Of a stretch of DNA of 64,000 nucleotides, positions 14,292 to 22,996 are shown piece after piece. How positions within the stretch are numbered: the stretch's first letter is position 1; every line of letters starts with the position of its first letter. Both the position numbers and the translations under genes were made by a program. The notes below the pieces were generated by a model. That model saw only the letters and a list, made by a program, of their open reading frames with translations, was not told where the DNA came from and made no database searches. Location of the stretch: NCBI GenBank assembly GCA_002298335.1, contig DBNK01000014.1, forward strand, positions 46,715-110,714, written 5' to 3'. Origin of the DNA: Thalassolituus sp. UBA674 (GTDB lineage Bacteria > Pseudomonadota > Gammaproteobacteria > Pseudomonadales > Oceanobacteraceae).

Positions 14292-14732
14292 ATGAAAATT
14301 GCATTAGGTGGCGATCACGCAGGTTTTGTGTATAAACAGCACCTTAAAAGTTATCTCACCGACAAAGGATTTTCTTTCAAAGACTTCGGTCCATTTTCTG
14401 AAGAGTCCTGCGACTACCCTGATTTTATTCATCCACTGGCAACAGCTGTCGAGTCGGGTGATTTTCATCTTGGCATTATTATCTGTGGTAGTGGCAATGG
14501 CGTTGCCATCACAGCCAACAAACATCAGGGTATCCGTTGTGCATTGGCATGGAGTGTTGAGATCGCTCAACTGGCCCGATCACATAACGACGCCAATGTC
14601 GTCTCGATACCAGCCCGGTTTGTCAGTCTGGAAACAGCCTTAGAGATTGTGGATACCTTTATGGCCACGGAATTTGAGGGTGGCAGACATCAGAAGCGGG
14701 TAGATAAGATTCCTTTATCTCCACCTGAATAA
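14292..14732 (+). CDS. rpiB: RpiB/LacA/LacB-family sugar-phosphate isomerase
   Basis: This 146-residue protein matches the RpiB/LacAB family, isomerising ribose-5-phosphate or an allose/galactose-6-phosphate analogue. It shows KIALGGDHAGFVYK at the start, the DYPDF motif near 45, the catalytic ICGSGNGVAITANK loop near 62-75 and the ARSHNDANVVSIPAR phosphate-binding block near 98-112. Cys64 occupies the catalytic base position. A separate RpiA gene at 56098 makes this a second, unrelated isomerase. The ending EGGRHQKRVDKI is typical. True substrate is uncertain. Confidence 0.88.
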   Translation: MKIALGGDHAGFVYKQHLKSYLTDKGFSFKDFGPFSEESCDYPDFIHPLATAVESGDFHLGIIICGSGNGVAITANKHQGIRCALAWSVEIAQLARSHNDANVVSIPARFVSLETALEIVDTFMATEFEGGRHQKRVDKIPLSPPE

Positions 14733-14960
14733 TGATTCATCAGTACGTTGAATAATTCCTTTTCACTGGATTCAGAACAGTCCTATACTTCCCCCGCGCT
14801 CAGCCTGAGCGCACCGTCCGCGGATATCCCCTGCGCTGACTGAGCTGCCCCGCCACCCTCCTTTGCATGACACAGGTGGCCTGAGCCCTCCCAAGCAATC
14901 CGGCCCGGTTGTGCTTTCTGTACGATACTGAACGTGCAGGCTTTGTTGTGGGTACCAAAC

Positions 14961-16250
14961 ATGAATGATCTTCTCGCTATTGTGCTGCTGATTATGAGCA
15001 GCGCCCTGTTCGCCATGTCGGAAATTGGCATTGCCGCGTCGCGCAAAATCAAACTGCGGGTGCTGGCGGGCGAGGGCAACCAAAAGGCCCAGGACGTGCT
15101 GGACCTGCAGCAGGACCCGGGCGCCTTCTTTGCCATGATTCAGATTGCCTTGAACGCCATCTCGATTCTTGGCGGTATCATCGGCGAGCAGGCGCTGACG
15201 CCCTATTTCCGCGATTCTCTGGCTTTGGTGTATCAGGGCCGTCTGCTGGATGAAATCAGCTTTGCTATGTCGTTTGTGACGATTACCGCATTATTCATCC
15301 TGTTTGCTGATCTGTTGCCTAAACGCATGGCCATCATCATGCCGGAGGCCACTGCCATCCGTCTGGTAACTCTGATGCGCAGCGTGACCTTTATCGTTAT
15401 GCCACTGGTGATGCTGTTCAACGGTGTCAGCAATGCCCTGCTGCGCCTGATGAACCTGCCAACCGAGCGTGAAGAAACCGTCACTACCGAAGATATCGTC
15501 GCCATGATGGACGCTGGTGCCGAAGACGGCAGCCTGCAGCAGCAGGAATACGACCTGATCGGTAACGTGTTTGATCTTGAAACCGCGACCATCGGCAGTG
15601 CCATGACACCGCGCGATATGATCATCTTTTTCGATATCGACGAAGACGCCACCACCATCAGTCAGAAGGTGATTGATCACCCGCACAACGACTTTTTAGT
15701 CTGTGACGGCAGCCTGGATAAACTGCTGGGTTCCATTGAATCGAAAACCATTCTGCGCATGGTGCTGAAGGGAGAGATGAGCGGTGAAATGCAACCATTG
15801 GCAGGTGCTGGCTACGATAAAGACCTTCTCTATCTGCCGGAAACCCTGACCCTATCCGAAGGCCTGAACGCCTTTAAAATTGCAACGCAGCCGTTTGCTG
15901 TTGTGGTGAATGAATACGCAACGGTCGTTGGTATTGTCACGGTGAAAGACCTGCTCAGCCGCTTTATGGGGCCGTTAATAACCCATCAGGATGATGCGCC
16001 CATCGTCCAAAGGGATGAAACATCCTGGCTGGTTGATGGAATCACTCCGGTGGATGAGGTGATGCGCGTGTTAGAGATTGAAGACTTCCCTGACCGCGGC
16101 CAGTACGAAACCATCGCCGGGTTTATGATCCACCAGCTGAAGCGACTGCCGCACAAAACCGACACCTGCAAACACGGTGGTTATAAGTTTGAAGTGCTGG
16201 ATATGGAAGGTGTTCGCGTTGAGCAATTGCTGGTCACCCGGGTGGAATAA
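14961..16250 (+). CDS. CNNM/CBS-domain (hemolysin/CorC-family) membrane protein
   Basis: This protein of about 429 residues has a CNNM/DUF21 N-terminal membrane domain (residues 1-185; helices LLAIVLLIMSSALFAMSEI, FAMSFVTITALFILFADLLP with the P(K)R turn, and VTFIVMPLVMLFNGVS). A CBS-pair region follows (about 205-325, MTPRDMIIFFDID and FAVVVNEYATVVGIVTVKD), then a CorC/HlyC domain (about 345-425). Such YtfL/YoaE-like proteins are linked to cation (Mg, Co or polyamine) transport or tolerance. I chose ATG 14961 because the first helix begins at once; an earlier ATG at 14934 adds nine residues. A bidirectional terminator follows. Confidence 0.88.
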   Translation: MNDLLAIVLLIMSSALFAMSEIGIAASRKIKLRVLAGEGNQKAQDVLDLQQDPGAFFAMIQIALNAISILGGIIGEQALTPYFRDSLALVYQGRLLDEISFAMSFVTITALFILFADLLPKRMAIIMPEATAIRLVTLMRSVTFIVMPLVMLFNGVSNALLRLMNLPTEREETVTTEDIVAMMDAGAEDGSLQQQEYDLIGNVFDLETATIGSAMTPRDMIIFFDIDEDATTISQKVIDHPHNDFLVCDGSLDKLLGSIESKTILRMVLKGEMSGEMQPLAGAGYDKDLLYLPETLTLSEGLNAFKIATQPFAVVVNEYATVVGIVTVKDLLSRFMGPLITHQDDAPIVQRDETSWLVDGITPVDEVMRVLEIEDFPDRGQYETIAGFMIHQLKRLPHKTDTCKHGGYKFEVLDMEGVRVEQLLVTRVE

Positions 16251-16256
16251 CCTGAT

Positions 16257-16287
16257 AAAAAATCCCACGTTAGTTGCGGGATTTTTT
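16257..16287. terminator. Bidirectional terminator between CNNM and SDR genes
   Basis: AAAAAATCCC and GGGATTTTTT form a symmetrical stem around an 11-base loop. It lies between two convergent genes and can end transcripts from both. Confidence 0.85.
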
Positions 16288-16306
16288 CAGAATTTGCAGA
16301 TTAATC

Positions 16307-17071
16307 TCAGTGCGCGGTCTGACCGCCATCCACCAGGTACACCTGCCCGGTTGCGAAACTCGCTGCCGGAGAGCAGAGGAAGAGTACCATACCGCTCATT
16401 TCTTCCGGTTGAGCCGGACGACCAATCGGGCTGTTGGCCATCAGGGCTTCGACAAAACTCGGGTCATTGAGCCAGCGTTCGGTCATTGGTGATGACACTA
16501 ACCCGGGCGCCAGTGCATTAACACGGATATCGCGTTTGGCGTAATCCAGCGCCGCAGCTTTGGTCATTCCTATCACGCCATGCTTCGCCGCGACATACGG
16601 CGCCATGCCCGGGTCAGCCACCACTCCCGCCACCGAAGCGGTATTCACAATGGCACCACCACCGGTCTTCAGCATGGCTTCAATTTCATATTTCATCGAC
16701 AGAAATACACCTTTCAAATCGACGTTGATAATACGATCAAAATCGTCTTCTTTCTGTTCTGCCAGTGGTGCAGTGGGTGGTAATAAACCGGCATTATTAA
16801 ATGCAGCATCGATTTTTCCGAATTCTTTTACGGCGCTGTCCACCAGATTTTTTACCGATTCAGCATCACCGACATTGGTCTTCACAAAAATGGCTTTGGC
16901 ACCTTTTTCCACCGCTGCTGCAACCGTGTCTTCAGCCTGGTTATTCAGGTCACCAATGACCAGGTTTGCCCCCTGTTCCGCGAAGGCCAGCGCCGTTGCC
17001 CGGCCGATGCCGGTCGCTGCACCGGTAATCAATACAGTTTTTCCTGTGTAGTCGAGAAGATTGTTACTCAT
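16307..17071 (-). CDS. Short-chain dehydrogenase/reductase (SDR family)
   Basis: This classical SDR of about 254 residues has the TGAATGIGRATAL cofactor loop near residues 15-27, GDLNN after strand 2, the NNAG motif, and catalytic Ser/Tyr/Lys in TASVAG and YVAAKHG. The C-terminal FATGQVYLVDGG ending is typical of 'SDR family oxidoreductase' proteins close to glucose 1-dehydrogenase and 3-ketoacyl reductases. Asp after strand 2 suggests NAD rather than NADP. The start at 17071 has GAGG six bases upstream. It is divergent from a LysR gene, which probably regulates it; substrate unknown. Confidence 0.9.
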   Translation of the reverse strand: MSNNLLDYTGKTVLITGAATGIGRATALAFAEQGANLVIGDLNNQAEDTVAAAVEKGAKAIFVKTNVGDAESVKNLVDSAVKEFGKIDAAFNNAGLLPPTAPLAEQKEDDFDRIINVDLKGVFLSMKYEIEAMLKTGGGAIVNTASVAGVVADPGMAPYVAAKHGVIGMTKAAALDYAKRDIRVNALAPGLVSSPMTERWLNDPSFVEALMANSPIGRPAQPEEMSGMVLFLCSPAASFATGQVYLVDGGQTAH

Positions 17072-17156
17072 AGCACACCTCACACATTTGGGTTCTGCAG
17101 CAGACGTTCTGCTGGTTACCTGAGATGCTATGCCTGTGCAGCACCCCTCACCAATG

Positions 17157-17178
17157 CTATAAAGGTGTAAAACTATAG
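17157..17178. promoter_or_regulatory. Candidate LysR-type operator
   Basis: CTATA-N12-TATAG is an inverted repeat containing a T-N11-A core in the 127-base gap between the divergent SDR and LysR genes, ending 20 bases before the LysR start codon, a usual place for self-repression and divergent activation. Confidence 0.45.
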
Positions 17179-17198
17179 TCAGAAAGTATGGAACTCAG

Positions 17199-18077
17199 AT
17201 GGACCTGCGACACCTGCGTTATTTCATTACCATCGCCGAGACCGGAAGCTTCACCGAAGCGGCCAGAAAGCTCTGCACCGTGCAGCCGTCGTTGAGCCGT
17301 CAGATCAAAGATCTTGAAACCCATATTGGTGGTGACCTGCTCATACGCGGGAGCCGCCGGGTCAGTCTGACCGAAACCGGCCGGGTCTTTCTCGATGAAA
17401 GCCGTCTGGTACTGGCACAGTACGAACGGGCCATTGAGAGTGCCCGCCGGGCCGCGCGTGGCGTACGTCGCAGCATGACGGCCGGATTTGATTACGGGCT
17501 TGAACAGAAGTATCTCTTCCGTGTTTCCGGCATGATGCAGGACCAGCCGGAGACCGAATTAAACTTCCGCAGCCTGCCAGCGCCACTGCTGATGAAAGAG
17601 GTCCGCGACGGCTCCTGCGATCTGGCATTTGTGCCACGCAGCGATGATCTGCACGATCTGGAATTCTTCGAACTGGACAGAATGCCCCTGATAGCCGTTC
17701 TGCATCAGAGCCACCCTCTGGCACAGAAAGCGTCCATTTCTGCCTCAGATCTGAGTGCTGAAACAGTGATTTCTGCCAGTGAAAAAATGGGACCGGCGCT
17801 GTATCACGCCTGTTGTGATTTTGCCGGACGCAACTCAGCAGAGATACATTTTGACCAACAGGCCGGGTCGCTCACCATGGCCATTTCACTGATTCAGAAT
17901 CTGCGGCAGGTCGCTCTGACACCCTCTTACAGTCCGGAGATTTTTCCGGATGATATCCGCATGATTCCATTGTCAGGTGACGTGCCTGAGATTGCCATGG
18001 GCATGATCTGGCGGTCAGATAATACATCGGCAGATATGCATAAGCTGCTGGATGGATTCAGGCCCACCGCCGGTTAA
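17199..18077 (+). CDS. LysR-family transcriptional regulator
   Basis: This 292-residue protein has the LysR winged helix-turn-helix at residues 1-60 (MDLRHLRYFITIAETGSFTEAA and VQPSLSRQIKDLE) and a type-2 periplasmic-binding-like effector domain from about 88 onward. The effector part is close to the benzoate/chloroaromatic (BenM/CatM-like) or hydroxycinnamate group in style (FRSLPAPLLMKEVRDGSCDLAFV). The likely target is the divergent SDR gene. The inducer cannot be read from sequence. Confidence 0.9.
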   Translation: MDLRHLRYFITIAETGSFTEAARKLCTVQPSLSRQIKDLETHIGGDLLIRGSRRVSLTETGRVFLDESRLVLAQYERAIESARRAARGVRRSMTAGFDYGLEQKYLFRVSGMMQDQPETELNFRSLPAPLLMKEVRDGSCDLAFVPRSDDLHDLEFFELDRMPLIAVLHQSHPLAQKASISASDLSAETVISASEKMGPALYHACCDFAGRNSAEIHFDQQAGSLTMAISLIQNLRQVALTPSYSPEIFPDDIRMIPLSGDVPEIAMGMIWRSDNTSADMHKLLDGFRPTAG

Positions 18078-18322
18078 TGTCTTTGCTGTAACCCGTATTT
18101 CTTTAACAGCAGTTCTCTGTCGGCTTTGACCGTCCGATGCCGGAATTTACGTTTTCTCCCCTCATCTTTTCAAACACACACACGCATTATTAGGCGCAAT
18201 TCCGATGCTTGCGCAATGCCGGCAGGCACGGAATCCGATTAAGGACAACACTGCACCGGAACCTGTGCACAGTCACACCGGATTGTCGTGCCTGACCACT
18301 TGCCATACACCGAGGGATTATC

Positions 18323-19756
18323 GTGTATAAACTCATACTCCATCACACCTACAAGGCTGCCGGGCAGGCCGTTGACCTCACGCCCTACGGTCACCATGGT
18401 TTCCGTACCGGTGTCGGCTTCAGCCAGAATGGCATGTTCCCGGGCTCCGGGGCTCTGATTTTCAATCAGGGCAGCAGTGATGTCCGGGTGCCGGTAACCC
18501 CTGTCTGGCAGCAACTCATAGCATTGAAGATTGAAGTCACTGCCTATCTGGATAACGCCACCGCTGATCCGCTCTTTCCTGTTCACCGCCTGAATCTGGT
18601 CGAAGGTGAAATGTCCTTTGCCTTCTTCGTTAACAGTAAACGGCAGCTGGTCGGTACCTTTTTAGCCCCGGCTACAGCGGGTGGCGCTCCGACCTGGCAC
18701 GGCGCGGACAGTCATCAGAACGCACCTGATGGGGTTGAGCGTCTCGTCCCCCTGAATCAGTGGGTCAGGCTCACCTATGAGCACGATGGCTTCTCAACAC
18801 TGAGGCTCTATATCGACGATGTTCTGGTAGCCGAAAACACCAGCCTTATTGCCGGGGTACCCGCCGTCCAGATGACCGGCACGCACATCGGCCACTGGCC
18901 TCCCAATGATCCACGCTATACGTTTGAAGGCATGATTGATGAGGTGAAGATCTGGAAATACGATCCCGACTTCACCATGAATGAGTTCTTCTGCCGCATT
19001 GCCGGAGGTAAAGAGCTCAATTGCTGGCGCCCCATGTTTGAGATGATTGCCGGACTGCTGAGCAACCCTGAGACCAGTGAATATTTCATCGACTTCATGG
19101 CCTGTATCGAACGCCGCATCACCACCTTTGTACGCGACCTGTTGTCGTCAGGTACGGATACCGCCACCATGAATGACCGTTTCGCCAAAGAGTTCCTCAA
19201 ACTCTGGTGCAGTGGTTATGTCGACAGCAAAGCCATGCAGGATTTTCTCTACCGCTGGTTTGAATGGATCAGTAAAGTGCTGGGGCCGGATTACCTCAGC
19301 CACTTTATTGCCGGGATTCAGGACTGTATCGAGGTTTTCGATAAACGTACCGGACTCTGGGGCAAACTCATCAGTCTGCAGATGGATTGTGACCCAGCCT
19401 TCAGTGTGTACCTTGGCCTGATTGAGGAGCTGTATAACAAATTTAATCCGGATGATACCGAGGGTGAGAAACCCATTTTTCCGACATCGCCATTACGCGA
19501 ATACAAACCGGAGCCCGATGCGCCTGCTGATCCGGTCAAGCCAGACGAAAAAGAGCCATCAGCGGATGGGAAAGAGCCCTCAGCGGATGAAAAAGAGACA
19601 TCCACCGATAAAAAACCGACTGAACCACGTTCACCTGACAGCGGAGCAATTGCGGATAAGTCTCAGGAACAAACTACGGCTACCACACCGGCCACGCCGG
19701 TGAGCTTTTTCGAAAAACTGATTCAGCTGCTCAGGAGGTTCCTGCCATGGATCTGA
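18323..19756 (+). CDS. LamG/concanavalin-like lectin-domain protein with charged tail
   Basis: The 477-residue product starts with GTG, with GAGGG six bases upstream. Residues 1-215 form a LamG-type beta-sandwich (SFAFFVNSKRQLVG, QWVRLTYEHDG, LRLYIDDVLVAEN, FEGMIDEVKIWKYD). Residues 225-385 are helical with several cysteines and no known domain. Residues 395-455 are Pro/Glu/Lys-rich with short repeats (KEPSADGKEPSADEKE). The protein ends in an amphipathic FFEKLIQLLRRFLPWI helix. No signal peptide is seen, although LamG proteins usually act outside cells. The next gene overlaps by ten bases, so the two probably work together. Function unknown. Confidence 0.72.
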   Translation: MYKLILHHTYKAAGQAVDLTPYGHHGFRTGVGFSQNGMFPGSGALIFNQGSSDVRVPVTPVWQQLIALKIEVTAYLDNATADPLFPVHRLNLVEGEMSFAFFVNSKRQLVGTFLAPATAGGAPTWHGADSHQNAPDGVERLVPLNQWVRLTYEHDGFSTLRLYIDDVLVAENTSLIAGVPAVQMTGTHIGHWPPNDPRYTFEGMIDEVKIWKYDPDFTMNEFFCRIAGGKELNCWRPMFEMIAGLLSNPETSEYFIDFMACIERRITTFVRDLLSSGTDTATMNDRFAKEFLKLWCSGYVDSKAMQDFLYRWFEWISKVLGPDYLSHFIAGIQDCIEVFDKRTGLWGKLISLQMDCDPAFSVYLGLIEELYNKFNPDDTEGEKPIFPTSPLREYKPEPDAPADPVKPDEKEPSADGKEPSADEKETSTDKKPTEPRSPDSGAIADKSQEQTTATTPATPVSFFEKLIQLLRRFLPWI

Positions 19757-21312
19757 CACCCGAACAAAAACGCCGCCTGATTGAAACCTACGAACCGATA
19801 CTGTATTTCCATAAAGACGAACGTTGGACGCCGGTTAAACCCGAGGCCTACGTCGAATCTTCGGCGCTGTACTGTACTCAGCCAGCGGACAAAAACAGCC
19901 GCCACGACAAAGAAAACTGGGGGGCCTGTCAGCGTGATCAGACGTTTCCGCGCAAACCTCTGATCCCGCGTGATGGCATCAGTGTCAGCAGTGCTGAAGA
20001 TGTGGAAGGCGCCTCCGATCCGGACGGCGACGGCGTGAATGAATTTTATCTCGGCCACCAGAGTGCCGATGGTTTCCGGCCTTATGCCGTCAGCAACGAC
20101 GACCGCATGGTGTGGTTTGAGAATGCCGGCTGGGCAGACAATCAGGAAGTCACCAACGACTCACTCAATCAGGAAACAGACGTCGATAACGCCCTCAACC
20201 GCTGGCGTAGTGAAGCAAAACTGTCAGACGCTACAGACACCTATTACGCGGAAGTGGAAGATATGGAGCGCCTGCAGTCACTGCTGGATGACATTAATTC
20301 CGCCGACGGCATCGACCTGAGAGACATCGTAAAGACGTTTACCGGTGGCGACAGTGTGGTGATCTGGTATTACTTTTTATACCCGGTTCACGAAGAGAAC
20401 TTCGGTGGCTGTAAGGACGACCCCGACCAGCCCGGGCACGGTAATTATCAGGGCGACTGGAACGCCGTCGCTGTTCTTCTTCCGGATATCCGTCTGACCC
20501 ACTTCCGTGACGAAGGCAGTATCGGCTGGGAACCATTCCCCGAACCGGAATGGATCGGTTATGGTCAGCGTACCCGTGGTCTGGCTGACATACCTTTCCT
20601 TGAACAACAGACGCTGGCCATGGCCAATTGGGCTGAAGGTGAAGTCCGCCGTGTCGGCTTGCACCCCAAGGTTTACGTCGGTAGTGGTTCTCACAATAAC
20701 TACAGCAACCCCGGAGACCATACCCCCTACCAGCAGGATCTTCTGGCCAGCGCCTGTGGTGCCGCTGACGATGTCACAGAAGCACTGGAAGACAAAATCG
20801 ACGAGCTGGAAGACAAAGTCGAACACACCAAAACTGTGGTGGTCACCGTCGCGAAAATTGCTGCGGGTGCCGGAATCGGTGCCCTGTTCGGACCGATAGG
20901 AGCAGCCATTGGTGCCGGTATCGGCGCGATTGCCGCCGGTATTGAAGCCGCAGTCGGAGCATCAGGGGGCGACTCCGGAGGTGGCTCAGACCCGGTAGAT
21001 CCGGACTTCACCCCGGATGCCTCGGCGCCGGAAAACGACTACGGTCTGGTGCTTATTCCGCAAAGTATCGCCGCAGGTTTTCCGGACCAGGCTTCCGCTA
21101 CCGAAGTGCGGCCATGGAAGTTTTCCGTGAATGACAAACTGGTGATCCGCGAAGAACAGATCTGGTGGCCACCTGAAAAAGAAACCCGGGGCTACAGTGG
21201 CCGCTGGGGCGCTATGTGTCAGGTTGATCCGCGGGATAAGCGCAGTGGCATGCCTTTCCCGGATTTCCGGCGTAAATTCTTTATCGATTTCGCCCGGCAC
21301 CTGTCGGAATAA
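19747..21312 (+). CDS. Vps62-like protein with glycine-zipper membrane segment
   Basis: This 521-residue protein has blocks of the Vps62-related (DUF946-like) family: YEPILYFHKDERWTPV at the N-terminus, VVIWYYFLYPVHE and GDWNAVAVLL in the middle, KVYVGSGSHNNYSNPGDH near 305-322 and YSGRWGAMCQ near 477-486. Inserted at about 340-405 are an acidic coiled coil (ALEDKIDELEDKVEH) and a small-residue hydrophobic zipper (AGAGIGALFGPIGAAIGAGI) able to cross or insert into a membrane. No signal peptide is visible. The start overlaps the LamG gene by ten bases with AGGAGG upstream. No confirmed function; a membrane-active or surface role is inference. Confidence 0.72.
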   Translation: MDLTPEQKRRLIETYEPILYFHKDERWTPVKPEAYVESSALYCTQPADKNSRHDKENWGACQRDQTFPRKPLIPRDGISVSSAEDVEGASDPDGDGVNEFYLGHQSADGFRPYAVSNDDRMVWFENAGWADNQEVTNDSLNQETDVDNALNRWRSEAKLSDATDTYYAEVEDMERLQSLLDDINSADGIDLRDIVKTFTGGDSVVIWYYFLYPVHEENFGGCKDDPDQPGHGNYQGDWNAVAVLLPDIRLTHFRDEGSIGWEPFPEPEWIGYGQRTRGLADIPFLEQQTLAMANWAEGEVRRVGLHPKVYVGSGSHNNYSNPGDHTPYQQDLLASACGAADDVTEALEDKIDELEDKVEHTKTVVVTVAKIAAGAGIGALFGPIGAAIGAGIGAIAAGIEAAVGASGGDSGGGSDPVDPDFTPDASAPENDYGLVLIPQSIAAGFPDQASATEVRPWKFSVNDKLVIREEQIWWPPEKETRGYSGRWGAMCQVDPRDKRSGMPFPDFRRKFFIDFARHLSE

Positions 21313-21333
21313 ATCCCCCGCCATCTGGCACTC

Positions 21334-21360
21334 AGCCCGGCTAAGGCCGGGCTTTTTTTA
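21334..21360. terminator. Terminator between the Vps62-like gene and nifA
   Basis: AGCCCGG/CCGGGCT stem with a short loop is followed by a T-tract on the plus strand. It serves the LamG/Vps62 unit; nifA ends 26 bases further on in the opposite direction. Confidence 0.85.
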
Positions 21361-21385
21361 TTCCGGTCACCTGCTCTGCTGCCGC

Positions 21386-22981
21386 TCAGATCTTGCGCAC
21401 ATTAATGTTCATGGTCTGAATACGGTAAGCAATCTGCCGTGGTGTCATGCCCAGCAGGCGTGCGGCCTTAGCCTGCACCCAACCGGTCTGCTCAAGTGCG
21501 GCGATTAAGCGTTCGCGCTCATCGACGTCCGGGTCATTCAGATCAACCCGCACCGCACCACCTGTCGTCACCGGAGCGCTGGCACTGAATCCACTGCTGC
21601 CGCCCGGCTGTGCCCCCGGCAGCGCGATGGCATCGGTATCAATCACGTCACCTTCGGTCATCACCGCTGCGCGTTCGATGGTATTTTCCAGCTGACGCAC
21701 GTTACCCGGCCAGTGATAACCCATCAGCATACGTACCGCACTGTCGGTAAAGCTGAGGCCACGGCCCTGACTTTTTGCCACTTTCTCCAGCAGAAAATTC
21801 GCCAGCTCCGGCACGTCGACCAATCGCTCACGCAGTGGTGGCAGACGGATGGCCATGACGTTCAGGCGGTAATACAGGTCTTCGCGGAAATTGCCTTTTT
21901 CAACCTCTTCCAGCAGGTTGCGGTTGGTGGCCGCAACAATACGTACATTGACTTTAATTGTTGTGCTGCCACCCACGCGTTCCAGTTCACCCTCCTGTAA
22001 TACGCGCAGTAATTTAGCCTGAAACAGCGGCGAAATCTCACCGATTTCATCAAGGAAAAGGGTACCGCCATCGGCCTGTTCAAAGCGGCCCTTACGCTGC
22101 TTTACCGCGTTGGTAAATGCACCTTTTTCGTGTCCGAATAATTCCGATTCAAGCAGGTTTTCCGGCAGCGAGGCGCAGTTAAGACAAACAAAAGCCTTAT
22201 GCGCCCGCGGTGAGTTGTAATGAATGGCGTTGGCAATCAGTTCTTTACCAGTACCGGATTCACCCAGTACCAGTACCGTGCTGTCCCATTTAGCAACGCG
22301 GCGTACCTGATCAAACACCTGACGCATGCCATCTGAGTGCCCGACCACCATGTTGTCGAAGCCGTATTTAGCCCGGACTTCGCGGCGCAGCTCATCACGC
22401 TCCATGGCAATGTTATCGCCTTCTTCGACGTTGGCGAGCAGGCGCACAGTCTGTGACAGAATATCCGCCACGGCGGACATAAACTGGGTACGTTCCGGCA
22501 GGTATTCATCCGCCGGAACTTCCGGCTGAGCGGCCAGTACACCGATGGCGTTGCCTTCCTGATTACGGACCGGAACGCCGATAAACGGCAGTTCCAGATC
22601 GTACATTTCCAGCCGGTCGAGAAAGCGTGGCTCGCTGGAAATACGTCCGAGAACAATCGACTGATTCATTTCCAGAATACGGCCGACAATACCCTCACCG
22701 GGCTTATACGCCACCGACGGCGTTTTACTGGTATTACCCTGATCCCGGTAAATAGCGCCAACCTGCAGCAGGCTGTTTTCCGGATCGTAAAAATCCACCA
22801 CGCCGTATTGCAGGCCACCGTCGTGATGCAAGGTCCACAGAATTTTATTCAGGGTTTCTTCAATCTGTGTCGCTTTTGAAAGAATACCGATCAGTGAACA
22901 CAGACATTTGTAATGACGCTCCTGTAATTCCGCACGGCTCCTGACAGCTTGTCCTATCGCAACAAATCGCGAACTGTTCAT
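21386..22981 (-). CDS. nifA: NifA, sigma-54-dependent activator of nif genes
   Basis: This 531-residue bacterial enhancer-binding protein has an N-terminal GAF domain (about 35-185), an AAA+ domain (about 215-450; Walker A GESGTGKE, Walker B GGTLFLDEIGE, ending YHWPGNVRQLENTIERA), and a Fis-type helix-turn-helix at the C-terminus (AKAARLLGMTPRQIAYRI). The linker before the HTH has no cysteine pair, as in oxygen-insensitive NifA proteins controlled by NifL. The sigma-54 contact loop, normally GAFTGA, reads GAFTNA here (Asn at residue 291). It lies 15 bases after nifL and is probably co-transcribed with it. Confidence 0.96.
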   Translation of the reverse strand: MNSSRFVAIGQAVRSRAELQERHYKCLCSLIGILSKATQIEETLNKILWTLHHDGGLQYGVVDFYDPENSLLQVGAIYRDQGNTSKTPSVAYKPGEGIVGRILEMNQSIVLGRISSEPRFLDRLEMYDLELPFIGVPVRNQEGNAIGVLAAQPEVPADEYLPERTQFMSAVADILSQTVRLLANVEEGDNIAMERDELRREVRAKYGFDNMVVGHSDGMRQVFDQVRRVAKWDSTVLVLGESGTGKELIANAIHYNSPRAHKAFVCLNCASLPENLLESELFGHEKGAFTNAVKQRKGRFEQADGGTLFLDEIGEISPLFQAKLLRVLQEGELERVGGSTTIKVNVRIVAATNRNLLEEVEKGNFREDLYYRLNVMAIRLPPLRERLVDVPELANFLLEKVAKSQGRGLSFTDSAVRMLMGYHWPGNVRQLENTIERAAVMTEGDVIDTDAIALPGAQPGGSSGFSASAPVTTGGAVRVDLNDPDVDERERLIAALEQTGWVQAKAARLLGMTPRQIAYRIQTMNINVRKI

Positions 22982-22996
22982 CTGACTTCCCCCTCA

